Assembly (NCBI GenBank): GCA_016235025.1
Contig: JACRMV010000001.1
Coordinates: 372,001 to 436,000 of the forward strand
DNA length: 64,000 nt
Source: Rhodocyclales bacterium
GTDB taxonomy: Bacteria > Pseudomonadota > Gammaproteobacteria > Burkholderiales > Rhodocyclaceae
Reading direction: 5' to 3'
Shown: one piece after another, positions 18,664 to 26,657 of the stretch
Layout of the letters: each line of letters opens with the position of its first letter
Position numbering within the stretch: position 1 is the stretch's first letter
Notes under the pieces: model-generated
What the model saw: the letters and a program-made list of their open reading frames with translations, nothing else
Told to the model about the DNA's origin: nothing
The model's database searches: none
Made by a program: the position numbers and the translations under genes

Positions 18664-19645
18664 ACACGGCGGCGGTTTGCGTGCGGCCAGCCGCCGTTAT
18701 GGCATTGCACTGGAAGACTGGATTGATCTCTCGACCGGCATCGCGCCGTGGTCGTATCCGGTACCGGACATTCCCGCCGCCGTCTGGCAGCGCCTGCCGG
18801 AAGATGACGATGGCTTGCTGGATGCTGCCCGGGCGTATTACGGGACGGCGCAGCTGATGGCGATCAATGGCTCGCAGGCGGCGATTCTTGCCTTGCCTCG
18901 CGTGTTCGCCCCGCGCCAGGTGGCGGTGCTTGCCCCCAGCTACAACGAATATGCGCCGGCCTGGCGCGCCGTCGGCCACGAGGTCTGCGAATGCACGGCC
19001 GATGAGATTCTTCATTCTGCGGCCGATGTCATCCTGCTCGCCAATCCGAACAATCCTGATGGCATGCGGTTTGCGCGACAGGATCTGCTTGCCGCCGCAG
19101 AGCGGTTGAGAGCCGGGCGGCGTTGGCTGATCGTCGATGAAGCCTTTGCCGATGCCGATGATGAACATACGCTGGTACAACTGGCGGGCACTCAGGATGC
19201 ACCGAATCTCATCGTGCTGCGCTCGGCGGGAAAATTTTTTGGCCTGGCCGGGGCGCGTATTGGCTTTTGCGTTGCACGGCCGGAGATGTTTACGCGCCTT
19301 GGACGGCAGCTCGGGCCGTGGCCGCTGAGTAACCCGGCGCGTTACGTCGCAAAAGTCGGCCTTGGCGATACGGCGTGGCAAGCCGTGCAGAAGCAGATGT
19401 TGCGGGAAACAAGCGTGCGCCTGGCGCAGCTTCTTGCCACGCATGGCCTGGCGCCCTGCGGCGGCACGGCACTGTTTCAGTATGTCTCTTGTGCAGAGGC
19501 TGTGATGCTGCACGATTTTCTTGCCCGGCATGGCATCCTCGTGCGTTGTTTTGATATTCCTTCCGCGCTGCGCTTCGGCCTGCCGGCCAATGAAGCGGCC
19601 TGGACACGCCTGGCGCTTTCCCTCACCGAATGGAGAAAAAAATGA
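18656..19645 (+). CDS. cobD: L-threonine-O-3-phosphate decarboxylase
   Basis: CobD (CobC in the Pseudomonas scheme) is a PLP enzyme of the aminotransferase class I/II fold that makes aminopropanol phosphate for CbiB. The 329-residue product has [36 protein letters not shown], the IVDEAFAD segment, and the PLP-lysine region VLRSAGKFFGLAGARIGF. It overlaps cbiB by 8 nt upstream and btuF by 4 nt downstream. A dispersed repeat encodes AKVGLGDTA. Confidence 0.93.
   Translation: MLEHGGGLRAASRRYGIALEDWIDLSTGIAPWSYPVPDIPAAVWQRLPEDDDGLLDAARAYYGTAQLMAINGSQAAILALPRVFAPRQVAVLAPSYNEYAPAWRAVGHEVCECTADEILHSAADVILLANPNNPDGMRFARQDLLAAAERLRAGRRWLIVDEAFADADDEHTLVQLAGTQDAPNLIVLRSAGKFFGLAGARIGFCVARPEMFTRLGRQLGPWPLSNPARYVAKVGLGDTAWQAVQKQMLRETSVRLAQLLATHGLAPCGGTALFQYVSCAEAVMLHDFLARHGILVRCFDIPSALRFGLPANEAAWTRLALSLTEWRKK
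19351..19375 (+). repeat. dispersed repeat inside cobD
   Basis: AAAAGTCGGCCTTGGCGAT followed by ACGGCG matches the consensus with one or two changes. It is in frame and encodes KVGLGDTA. Confidence 0.6.
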
Positions 19646-20541
19646 AACGAAGCCGGCTTGTCTTGATGACACTGTTTTCCGTGTTGTGCTTCGCCCCGGT
19701 CGCACGCGCCGAGTTGGTCGTGACGGATGCCAATGGCGCGAGCGTCCGGCTCGCTGCGCCGGCTCAGCGCATCGTCAGCCTCGCTCCGCACATCACGGAA
19801 CTGCTCTACGCCGCAGGCGCGGGTGGTCATCTGGTGGGTGTTGTCGAGTACAGCGACTATCCGGCGCAGGCGAAAAAATTGCCACGCGTCGGCAGCTATA
19901 CGCGGCCGGATCTCGAAGCGATTCTCAGCCTGAAGCCGGATCTGGTACTCGCCTGGTACAGCGGCAATCCGCCCGCTGCGCTGGAGAAGTTGAAGGCGCT
20001 GGGCATCGCCGTGTATGTCTCGCAACCCGACCGGATGACCGACGTTGCCGTGGAACTCGAACGTTATGGGGTTCTGGCCGGTACCGAGCCGGCTGCCCAT
20101 GCCGCCGCAGCGGCGTTTCGTGCCCGTTATGAAAGCCTGAAGTTGCGCTACAGCCAGCGTCCGCCGGTGGCCGTGTTTTATCAAATCTGGAAGCAGCCGT
20201 TGATGACCGTCAATGACAAACAGATCATCAGTGATGCGATTCGTCTCTGTGGCGGGCGCAATGTGTTCGGCAGCCTGCCGGTGCTGGCGCCGACCGTCAC
20301 GGTGGAAGCGGTGCTCGCCGCCAACCCGGAAGCGATCGTCGCCAGCGGCATGGGTGATGAGCGTCCGGAATGGCTGGACGACTGGCGGCGCTGGACGGCG
20401 CTCACGGCAGTCAAGCAGGACAACCTGTATTTCATCCCGCCGCAGGAAATCCAGCGGCATACGCCGCGCCTGCTCGACGGTGCAGAAAAACTTTGCCGTG
20501 CGCTCGAAGCGACACGCGCCAAACGGTCGGGAGAAAGGTGA
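19642..20541 (+). CDS. btuF: cobalamin ABC transporter substrate-binding protein (BtuF-like)
   Basis: The 299-residue protein has a signal peptide (MKRSRLVLMTLFSVLCFAPV, cleavage after ARA) and a class III periplasmic-binding fold: RIVSLAPHITELLYAAGAG, VGVVEYSDYP, DLEAILSLKPDLVLAW. This fits delivery of B12 or cobinamide to BtuCD. ATG 19642 is preferred to 19630 because GGAG lies 7 nt upstream. It overlaps cobD by 4 nt. A second such gene is at 25842; which of the two serves BtuCD is not decided by the sequence. Confidence 0.88.
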   Translation: MKRSRLVLMTLFSVLCFAPVARAELVVTDANGASVRLAAPAQRIVSLAPHITELLYAAGAGGHLVGVVEYSDYPAQAKKLPRVGSYTRPDLEAILSLKPDLVLAWYSGNPPAALEKLKALGIAVYVSQPDRMTDVAVELERYGVLAGTEPAAHAAAAAFRARYESLKLRYSQRPPVAVFYQIWKQPLMTVNDKQIISDAIRLCGGRNVFGSLPVLAPTVTVEAVLAANPEAIVASGMGDERPEWLDDWRRWTALTAVKQDNLYFIPPQEIQRHTPRLLDGAEKLCRALEATRAKRSGER

Positions 20542-20639
20542 TGGCTCGGTTGCCACAACTGGCGAGGATCATCGGCCGCTGGGCCGCCCGGCACGGGGTG
20601 TGACGGAACGGCCCTTGCTTACTGGGCCACCCAGCCTGC

Positions 20640-21182
20640 CTACATCCTGCCGATATCCTCGATAGCATCGACCACCATGCTGGTGCCCACGGCGATCAGC
20701 AGGATGTCGGAGGCGACGCGGACATAGCGGTAGCCTGAAGGCGGGCGTCCCAGCTGGATCACGACGGCGGGCGGGACGTCGTAATAGATCACGCCACGCG
20801 GTAGCGGGCGTCCCACCGCCCATTTCTTCGCCTGTCCCGGCGGCATGCAGCCGTTATGCTTTTTGGCCAGTCCCGGCGGGCAACGCCCGCGCTGAAACTG
20901 TTTGCCATAGTAGGCATGGGCGGCTTCCCGCTGGTGATCGTTGAAATAGGCATTGATCGTGATTCCGGAGTGGCCGCGTCGGCTGTCGCGATCGTGTTCA
21001 TGTTCGTGGTTGTCGCGGTCATGGTCCCGTTCACGGCTGTTGCGGTCTTCCCTGTGCTCCCGCTTGCCCTGCTTGCCGCCACCGGCCCAGTCGGGCTTGT
21101 CTGCGTAGGCGGGGCTGGTCGAGAATATCCCGGCCAAGACCAGGGTCAGTATCGATGCAGATTTCTGGAAAGGTTTTTGCAT
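20640..21182 (-). CDS. RcnB-like exported protein
   Basis: The 180-residue product has a signal peptide cleaved near SPAYA. A long His/Asp/Arg-rich stretch follows (HREDRNSRERDHDRDNHEHE). The C-terminal domain reads GQAKKWAVGRPLPRGVIYYD and PPSGYRYVRVASDILLIAVG, the RcnB signature. RcnB is a periplasmic protein linked to nickel/cobalt efflux in E. coli. A strong AGGAGGAC site lies 7 nt upstream of ATG 21182. Its position inside a cobalamin block hints at cobalt homeostasis, but that is inference; no RcnA-like exporter is visible nearby. Confidence 0.75.
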   Translation of the reverse strand: MQKPFQKSASILTLVLAGIFSTSPAYADKPDWAGGGKQGKREHREDRNSRERDHDRDNHEHEHDRDSRRGHSGITINAYFNDHQREAAHAYYGKQFQRGRCPPGLAKKHNGCMPPGQAKKWAVGRPLPRGVIYYDVPPAVVIQLGRPPSGYRYVRVASDILLIAVGTSMVVDAIEDIGRM

Positions 21183-21367
21183 GGTTAAGTCCTCCTGTGG
21201 ATAGGTTGGTGAACGTCCGTGCTTCCTGCGCCATGACGGAACTGGCTGGATCATTGGACGGAAGTCCGGATCGTGCGGTTGCAGGCAGATTGTGCCTTAT
21301 TTCATGGCGCCGGCAATGGCGAACTTGTTTCAAATCGCGTGCCGGCGTCGCTGGCGCTTGAGTGCGG

Positions 21368-22039
21368 TTAATACGCTGTTGGCGTCGGCTTTGCATCCTC
21401 CGGCCAGCGGTTCTCGAACACGACCGCCTCCAGCGGCAGGCGCTGGCCCCAGCCCAGGGTTTCCAGCAGGGGCCGTTCGGGAAAGCTGGCGACGTGGCCA
21501 AGGCAAAGGATGGCGATCGGCTTTGCTCCTGTCGGCATGGCACATAGGCGGGCGAGCGCTGCGGGGTCGAAGAACGATACCCAGCCCAGACCGATGCCTT
21601 CGGCGCGGGCGGCGAGCCACATGTTCTGGATCGCGCAGGCGGCCGAGGCCAGCGCCATTTCAGGCAGCGTGCGCTTGCCGAAGATATGTTTTTCGCAGCC
21701 GTCCATCAGCGCGACGACAATGACTTCGGCGCAGCTTTTGATGCCATCGACTTTCAGCTGAAGAAATTCCGCGGCGCGTGAAGGCAGTTTGGCAGCGGTG
21801 CGCAAGCGTTCCTCGTCGACTAACTGCACCAAGGCGCCGCGCAGTGCCGGGTCGCTGATATGCAGCAGGCGCCAGGGCTGCATGTAGCCGACCGAAGGCG
21901 CGGCGTGGGCAGCGGCATAAAGTCTTGCCAGCAGACCCTCCGGCAACGGGCCGGGGATGAATTCGCGAATATCGCGGCGGCCGTGTATGGCTTGATACAC
22001 GGCGGCAATGGCATCGTCATTGAATGGGCTGGCGCTCAT
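21368..22039 (-). CDS. bluB: 5,6-dimethylbenzimidazole synthase
   Basis: BluB cleaves reduced FMN with oxygen to give DMB, the lower ligand of B12. The 223-residue nitroreductase-fold protein shows GRRDIREFIPGPLPEGLLAR, AAHAAPSVGYMQPWRL, EGIGLGWVSFFDP and VVFENRWPEDA. The start MSASPFNDD is chosen from length and domain position. It lies 10 nt after cbiA. Its presence implies aerobic synthesis of the lower ligand used by CobT. Confidence 0.94.
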   Translation of the reverse strand: MSASPFNDDAIAAVYQAIHGRRDIREFIPGPLPEGLLARLYAAAHAAPSVGYMQPWRLLHISDPALRGALVQLVDEERLRTAAKLPSRAAEFLQLKVDGIKSCAEVIVVALMDGCEKHIFGKRTLPEMALASAACAIQNMWLAARAEGIGLGWVSFFDPAALARLCAMPTGAKPIAILCLGHVASFPERPLLETLGWGQRLPLEAVVFENRWPEDAKPTPTAY

Positions 22040-22049
22040 GATTGAACGA

Positions 22050-23360
22050 TCACGGCAGAAACAGGCGGGCAGCGGCTTCGGGATTGGAGGGAAAGTAGAA
22101 ATGAACGTAAGAGGCGGTGAGCCGCCCCAGTCGATAGACCGCTTCGCCTTCGGTCTTGCCGCCCAGCGGGCGCTGACGCCGCGCGAGGGTGAGGGGTTCG
22201 AGCGTCGTGGCCGTCTTCGAATAGTGGAAGGTATGGCCGCGCAGGCTGCCTTCAGGCAGCGTGACTTCCTGGCCGCCGAGGGCCGCGAGCTGTGCCTGCA
22301 TGACGACCTGGCCGGGGAGCAGCGCCGCCATGCAGTGGGTTTCAGCGGCGGCATCGGTGAGTGTATCGAACAGGGCCATCATGCCGCCGCATTCGGCCAG
22401 CAAGGGTTTGCCGGCGGCAATGTGCGCTGCAAGTGCGGCGAAGAATTCGCGCCGCTGCGCGAGGGTGGCGGCGTGCAGTTCCGGATAGCCGCCGGGCAGC
22501 CAGAGCGCATCGCAGTGCGGCAGGGGATCACCTGCAAGCGGCGAGAAGAAAACGAGTTGCGCGCCCAGGCTTGCGAGCAATTCGAGATTCGCCGGGTAGA
22601 GAAAACAGAAGGCGGCATCGTGGGCGATGGCGATGGTTTTGTTTTTTAGCGATGGCGGCGTGGGTGTGGAAGGAGGAATAGGAAAAGTCGGCGTTGGTGA
22701 TACGGCATCAGAGGGCACATCAAGCGTTGCCAGTGGCGTCTTGTCCAGATGATCAGCCATGCGATCGAGGCGCGCCATCAAGTCCCCGATTTCTGCGGCC
22801 TGATGCAATCCCAGATGCCGTTCGGGCAGGCTGGCGGTTTCATCGCGTGGCACGGTGCCGCACCAGCGTAAATCGGTTGGCAGGCTTGCTTTCAGCATCT
22901 CGGCGTGCCCGGCGCTGGCAACGCGGTTGGCCAGTACGCCGTAAAACGGCAGGCCGGGTTGATAGGTGGCCAGGCCATGCGCCAGTGCGCCAAAGGTTTG
23001 CGCCATCGCGCCGGCGTCGATCACCGCCAGCACCGGCAACGCGAAGCGGCGGGCGATGTCGGCTGCGGACGGCTCGCCATCGAACAGGCCCATGACGCCT
23101 TCGACCAGAATGACATCCGCTTGCTCGGAAGCGCGGGCCAGGCGCATGGCGGCATCGTCTTCGCCGCACATCCACAGGTCGAGGTTTTCGCAGGGCGCGC
23201 CGGAGGCTGCCGCGTGAATCATCGGGTCGAGAAAATCCGGCCCGCATTTGAAAACACGTACACGTTTTCCCTGACGTGAATAGAGCCGTGCGAGGCCTGC
23301 AACAATACTGGTTTTGCCCTGGCCGGAAGCCGGTGCGGCAATCAGCAGCGTGGCCGTCAT
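22050..23360 (-). CDS. cbiA: cobyrinate a,c-diamide synthase
   Basis: CbiA (CobB) amidates the a and c side chains of cobyrinate. The 436-residue protein has an ATPase P-loop (LLIAAPASGQGKTSIVAGLA), FKCGPDFLDPMIH, VEGVMGLFDG, and a C-terminal amidotransferase domain with AECGGMMALFD and SYVHFYFPSNP. The interdomain linker near residues 215-240 contains DAVSPTPTFPIPPSTPTP, whose first part is the reverse reading of a dispersed repeat. Its ATG shares one base with the cobO stop codon, so the genes are coupled. Confidence 0.95.
   Translation of the reverse strand: MTATLLIAAPASGQGKTSIVAGLARLYSRQGKRVRVFKCGPDFLDPMIHAAASGAPCENLDLWMCGEDDAAMRLARASEQADVILVEGVMGLFDGEPSAADIARRFALPVLAVIDAGAMAQTFGALAHGLATYQPGLPFYGVLANRVASAGHAEMLKASLPTDLRWCGTVPRDETASLPERHLGLHQAAEIGDLMARLDRMADHLDKTPLATLDVPSDAVSPTPTFPIPPSTPTPPSLKNKTIAIAHDAAFCFLYPANLELLASLGAQLVFFSPLAGDPLPHCDALWLPGGYPELHAATLAQRREFFAALAAHIAAGKPLLAECGGMMALFDTLTDAAAETHCMAALLPGQVVMQAQLAALGGQEVTLPEGSLRGHTFHYSKTATTLEPLTLARRQRPLGGKTEGEAVYRLGRLTASYVHFYFPSNPEAAARLFLP
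22683..22706 (+). repeat. dispersed repeat inside cbiA linker
   Basis: AAAAGTCGGCGTTGGTGAT followed by ACGGC lies antisense to cbiA and encodes SDAVSPTPTF in the interdomain linker. It is one of the closest matches to the consensus. Confidence 0.65.
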
Positions 23361-23965
23361 CAGAACTCCACCCCCGGCATGGCCTTGACGCCCGCCTTGA
23401 ACGCGTGCTTGATGAGGCCCATGTCGGTCACCGTGTCGGCGGCGGCGATGAGCGCTTCCGGCGCGGCGCGGCCGGTGATGATGACGTGCTGCATGGGCGG
23501 ACGCGCGGCCAGCTCGGCGAGCACGGTATCGAGATCGAGCCAGCCGTATTTGAAGGCGTAGGTGAGCTCATCGAGAATCACGAGATGGATGGACGGATCG
23601 GCGAGAAAAAGTCGGCACTGGCGCCACGCCGCCTGTGCGGCCCTCGCGTCCTTTTCCTTATCCTGCGTTTCCCAGGTGAAGCCTTCGCCCATCACATGCC
23701 AGGAGACGTCCGGCTGACGGCGGAAGAAGCCTTCCTCGCCGGTATCGGTGCGGCTCTTGACGAACTGCACCACGCCGGCCTTGAAGCCGTGCCCCAGGGC
23801 ACGGGCGAGGACGCCAAAGGCGGCGGAGGACTTGCCCTTGCCGATGCCGGTGTTAACCAGCAGCAGGCCGCGCTCAGTGCTTGCCTCGGCGATTTTTTCG
23901 TCGATGACCTGTTTCTTGCGCTGCATGCGCGCGGTGTGTTGGGGGGTATTTTTGGGGTCTGTCAT
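23360..23965 (-). CDS. cobO: corrinoid adenosyltransferase (CobA/BtuR type)
   Basis: CobO (CobA/BtuR family) transfers the adenosyl group of ATP to cob(I)alamin or cobyrinate diamide. The 201-residue product has the P-loop region GLLLVNTGIGKGKSSAAFG, the VQFVKSRTDTGEE segment, HVMGEGFTWETQD, LDELTYAFKYGWLD and VIITGRAAPEAL. ATG 23965 (MTDPKNTPQ) is preferred over a further upstream start. It is followed directly by cbiA with a TGATG overlap and lies 16 nt after the btuD stop. Confidence 0.95.
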   Translation of the reverse strand: MTDPKNTPQHTARMQRKKQVIDEKIAEASTERGLLLVNTGIGKGKSSAAFGVLARALGHGFKAGVVQFVKSRTDTGEEGFFRRQPDVSWHVMGEGFTWETQDKEKDARAAQAAWRQCRLFLADPSIHLVILDELTYAFKYGWLDLDTVLAELAARPPMQHVIITGRAAPEALIAAADTVTDMGLIKHAFKAGVKAMPGVEF

Positions 23966-23981
23966 GACGGCCTCGGAGTAA

Positions 23982-24785
23982 TCAGCAAGGGATGAACCAG
24001 CGTTCGTTGTTGCTGCAAATTTCGCGCAGCGGATGACCATAGAGGCGGCTCAGGTTTTCTGCGCTGACGATCTCGTGGCTTGGCCCGGCCAGCCATTCGC
24101 CATTGCCGAACAACAGCAGGGCATGTTCGCAGTAGCGCACGGCAAACCCCGGATCGTGCAGCACGGCGACCAGGGCGGCATCGCCCTGCGTCCGGCGCCT
24201 GAAGAGTTCCATCACCGCCACCTGATGCGATAAATCGAGGTGCGTGAGCGGCTCGTCGAGGAGGAAGAGTTGCGGCTGCTGCGTCAGCAATTGCGCTACG
24301 GCCAGCCGCTGCCGTTCGCCGCCGGACAGCGTGTGCACTTCGCGTTCGGCAAGTCCGGCGAGATCGACTTCCGCCAGTGCAGCGCGGGCAATGGCGCGGT
24401 CGGCCCCGGTTTCCCAGTCCCAGCGCCCGAGATGCGGATGACGGCCGATCAGCGCGGTTTCCATTACGGTGGAAGGGAAGGGGTCGCTGTGGTTTTGAGC
24501 GAGATAGCTGCGCCGTTGCGCCAGGCTGCGCAGTGAGCCATGCGGCAGCGCTGCGCTAAAAGTCGGCGATGGCGATACGGCGATATTTACATCACATACC
24601 GTGACTTCCCCTGCGGTGCACGGGCGCAGGCCGGCCAGCGAGGCGAGCAGCGTCGATTTCCCGACGCCATTCCTGCCCAGGATTGCCCAGCATTCGCCCG
24701 GCTGCACGGTCCAGGTGAAGGCGCGGCAAACCTCATGGCCGCCGATGCGGACCAGCAAATCGCGGGTGCTGATGAGCGGTGTCAT
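23982..24785 (-). CDS. btuD: cobalamin ABC transporter ATP-binding protein
   Basis: The 267-residue ATPase has Walker A GRNGVGKST, the Q-loop region YLAQNHSDPFPSTV, signature LSGGERQRLAVAQLL, Walker B LFLLDEPLTHLD and the H-loop His in VLHDP. It energises BtuC for uptake across the inner membrane. After Walker A, residues around 65-85 (NIAVSPSPTFSAALPHG) form an unusual extra loop that includes the dispersed repeat at 24558. It overlaps btuC by 4 nt, which confirms the transporter operon. Confidence 0.93.
   Translation of the reverse strand: MTPLISTRDLLVRIGGHEVCRAFTWTVQPGECWAILGRNGVGKSTLLASLAGLRPCTAGEVTVCDVNIAVSPSPTFSAALPHGSLRSLAQRRSYLAQNHSDPFPSTVMETALIGRHPHLGRWDWETGADRAIARAALAEVDLAGLAEREVHTLSGGERQRLAVAQLLTQQPQLFLLDEPLTHLDLSHQVAVMELFRRRTQGDAALVAVLHDPGFAVRYCEHALLLFGNGEWLAGPSHEIVSAENLSRLYGHPLREICSNNERWFIPC
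24558..24583 (+). repeat. dispersed repeat inside btuD
   Basis: AAAAGTCGGCGATGGCGAT followed by ACGGCGA lies antisense to btuD and encodes AVSPSPTF. This falls in a loop after Walker A where typical Fe/B12 ATPases have a shorter connection. Confidence 0.65.
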
Positions 24786-25798
24786 GCGGACTTCTCACGG
24801 CCGAGCAAAAACAGAAACACCGGCACGCCGATCAGCGCCGTGAGCACGCCGACCGGAAGCTGTTGCGGCGCCGCCACGGTGCGGGCGAGGGTGTCGGCCA
24901 GCACCAGCAGGCTGCCGCCAGCGAGTGCGGCGGCGGGCAGCAGCAGGCGCTGGTCATTGCCCCAGCCGAGTTTCATCAGCCCCAGGCGCGTCAGGTGCGG
25001 CACGACAAGTCCGATAAAGCCGATGCTGCCGGCGGTGGTGACGGCGGTAGCAGTGAGCAGCGCGGCGAGAAAATACACCCCGCGCCGGACGCCGGCGACC
25101 GGGACACCCAGCGTTTGCGCCAGGAGTTCGCCGCGAGCCAGGAGGTTGAGCTCGCGGGCAAAGGGCAAGGCGATGAGGAGTCCGGCCGCCAGCACCAGCA
25201 GCGCCGGCCGCGGTTCGCTGACCTGCCCGGCATCGCCCATCAACCAGAACAGCATGCCGCGCAGTTGGGCTTCCGGGGCAATGGAAAGAATCAGCGCCAC
25301 CACCGCGCCGCAACCAGCGGCGACGATGACCCCGGTCAGCAGCAGGCGCGTGCGCGTCCAGCTGCTGTCGCCGTGGGCAAGGCCGAACACGGTCAGCATC
25401 GCGGCGAAGGCGCCGGCGAAGGCCGCGAGGTTGACAAAGAAAAGCGCCAGTCCGCTCAGCATGGCCAGCAGCGCCCCCACCGCCGCACCACCGGAAATGC
25501 CAAGCACATACGGATCGGCAAGCGGGTTGCGCAGCAACACCTGCATCAGCGCTCCCGCCAGTGCCAGCAGACCGCCGACCGCGAAGGCGCCCAGCGCGCG
25601 CGGCAGGCGCAGGCCACGGATGACTTCGACGGCCAGGGTGTTCCCGCCCATGTGGTCAAACGTTGCGCCGAAAAGTGCGGCAAGGAGATCGTCAAACGTC
25701 ACCGCAATGCTGCCCGCCGCCAGCGCCACGATGAAACTTATCCCCGCCAGGGCGAGAAGCAGGGCGAGAACGGAAAGGGCGTGGCGGCGGGAAGGCAT
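24782..25798 (-). CDS. btuC: cobalamin ABC transporter permease
   Basis: The 338-residue FecCD-family permease has about ten membrane helices and family motifs RLPRALGAFAVGGLLALAGA, LLRNPLADPYVLGISGGAA, GFIGLVVPHLTRL and ADTLARTVAAPQQLPVGVLT. It pairs with BtuD (4-nt overlap) and with one of the two BtuF-like proteins. Substrate assignment to corrinoids comes from the surrounding cobalamin genes, since siderophore permeases share the fold. Confidence 0.92.
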   Translation of the reverse strand: MPSRRHALSVLALLLALAGISFIVALAAGSIAVTFDDLLAALFGATFDHMGGNTLAVEVIRGLRLPRALGAFAVGGLLALAGALMQVLLRNPLADPYVLGISGGAAVGALLAMLSGLALFFVNLAAFAGAFAAMLTVFGLAHGDSSWTRTRLLLTGVIVAAGCGAVVALILSIAPEAQLRGMLFWLMGDAGQVSEPRPALLVLAAGLLIALPFARELNLLARGELLAQTLGVPVAGVRRGVYFLAALLTATAVTTAGSIGFIGLVVPHLTRLGLMKLGWGNDQRLLLPAAALAGGSLLVLADTLARTVAAPQQLPVGVLTALIGVPVFLFLLGREKSA

Positions 25799-25841
25799 GC
25801 GGGTTGTTGTGTGTCGAAGCTAGCGAAGGTTCCCAGTGTAC

Positions 25842-26657
25842 TCAGGGTGCCCAGCGTGAACGTGCTGCCTGCAAATCGTCCAGCCCATCCAGCAGCACGG
25901 GTGCGGGATGGAGGAACTTTTCGCCGGCAAGGGCGACAATCGGCGTTTCCGGCGGCAAAGGCACGGTGCCGCAGGATTCCGCACCCCGGTTGTTGAAGAC
26001 AAAGACGATCTCGGGTTTGAATTCGGCGATGAATTCGGCTGCTGCGGCGGCGCTTGTCGCCGGTGCCAATCGACGCACGCCGCGCGACGTATCGGCCACG
26101 ACGAAGCCCGCCGCGCTGAACAGTTCGGCAAGCCAGGTGTCGTGGCCGAACGAGTAGGGCGCGGCGGCACAGCTTGAAAGCAGCAGGACGCGACGGCCGC
26201 CACCGGCGATGGCGGCGGCTTTCTTGCGCCACAAGTGGTCGAATGCCGCCGCACGCGCTGCCGTGTCCGCTACACCTGCCAGTTGGCCGAGTTCGCGCAG
26301 GTTGCCGGTGATTTGCTCCATCGACTGAAAACTGTCCAGACGGATTCCGCGCGCCCCGGGAGGCGTCACTGCCGCCAATTTTTCCGGCGCAGTCCAGTTC
26401 GAGGCGATGACGAGATCGGGCTTCAGGGCGGCGATAGCCGCCGCATCCGGGTCGAGCACGCCGCCGGTATCCGGCACTTTGACCGCGTGTTCATAACGGC
26501 TGGCGCCAACGATGCAACTCTTCAACCCGAGCCAGGCGAGCTGGTGCGTGATGTAGGGCGACTGGCTGACGATGCGCGGACAGGCGGCATGGGCCGCCGT
26601 CGCCCATGCCAGGACGAGGAATGCAAGCAGGCCTTGCCGAAAACTACTTCGGCGCAT
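25842..26657 (-). CDS. second BtuF-like substrate-binding protein
   Basis: The 271-residue protein has a signal peptide (LLAFLVLAWATAAHA). The periplasmic-binding fold follows as PRIVSQSPYITHQLAWLGL, VVGAS-like VGASRY, AAAIAALKPDLVIASN. Divergence from the copy at 19642 is strong, and the usual TELL segment reads THQL. Its gene overlaps the 3' end of btuB by 14 nt and precedes btuC, so it is the genetically linked binding protein of BtuCD. ATG 26657 fits the signal peptide. Confidence 0.82.
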   Translation of the reverse strand: MRRSSFRQGLLAFLVLAWATAAHAACPRIVSQSPYITHQLAWLGLKSCIVGASRYEHAVKVPDTGGVLDPDAAAIAALKPDLVIASNWTAPEKLAAVTPPGARGIRLDSFQSMEQITGNLRELGQLAGVADTAARAAAFDHLWRKKAAAIAGGGRRVLLLSSCAAAPYSFGHDTWLAELFSAAGFVVADTSRGVRRLAPATSAAAAAEFIAEFKPEIVFVFNNRGAESCGTVPLPPETPIVALAGEKFLHPAPVLLDGLDDLQAARSRWAP

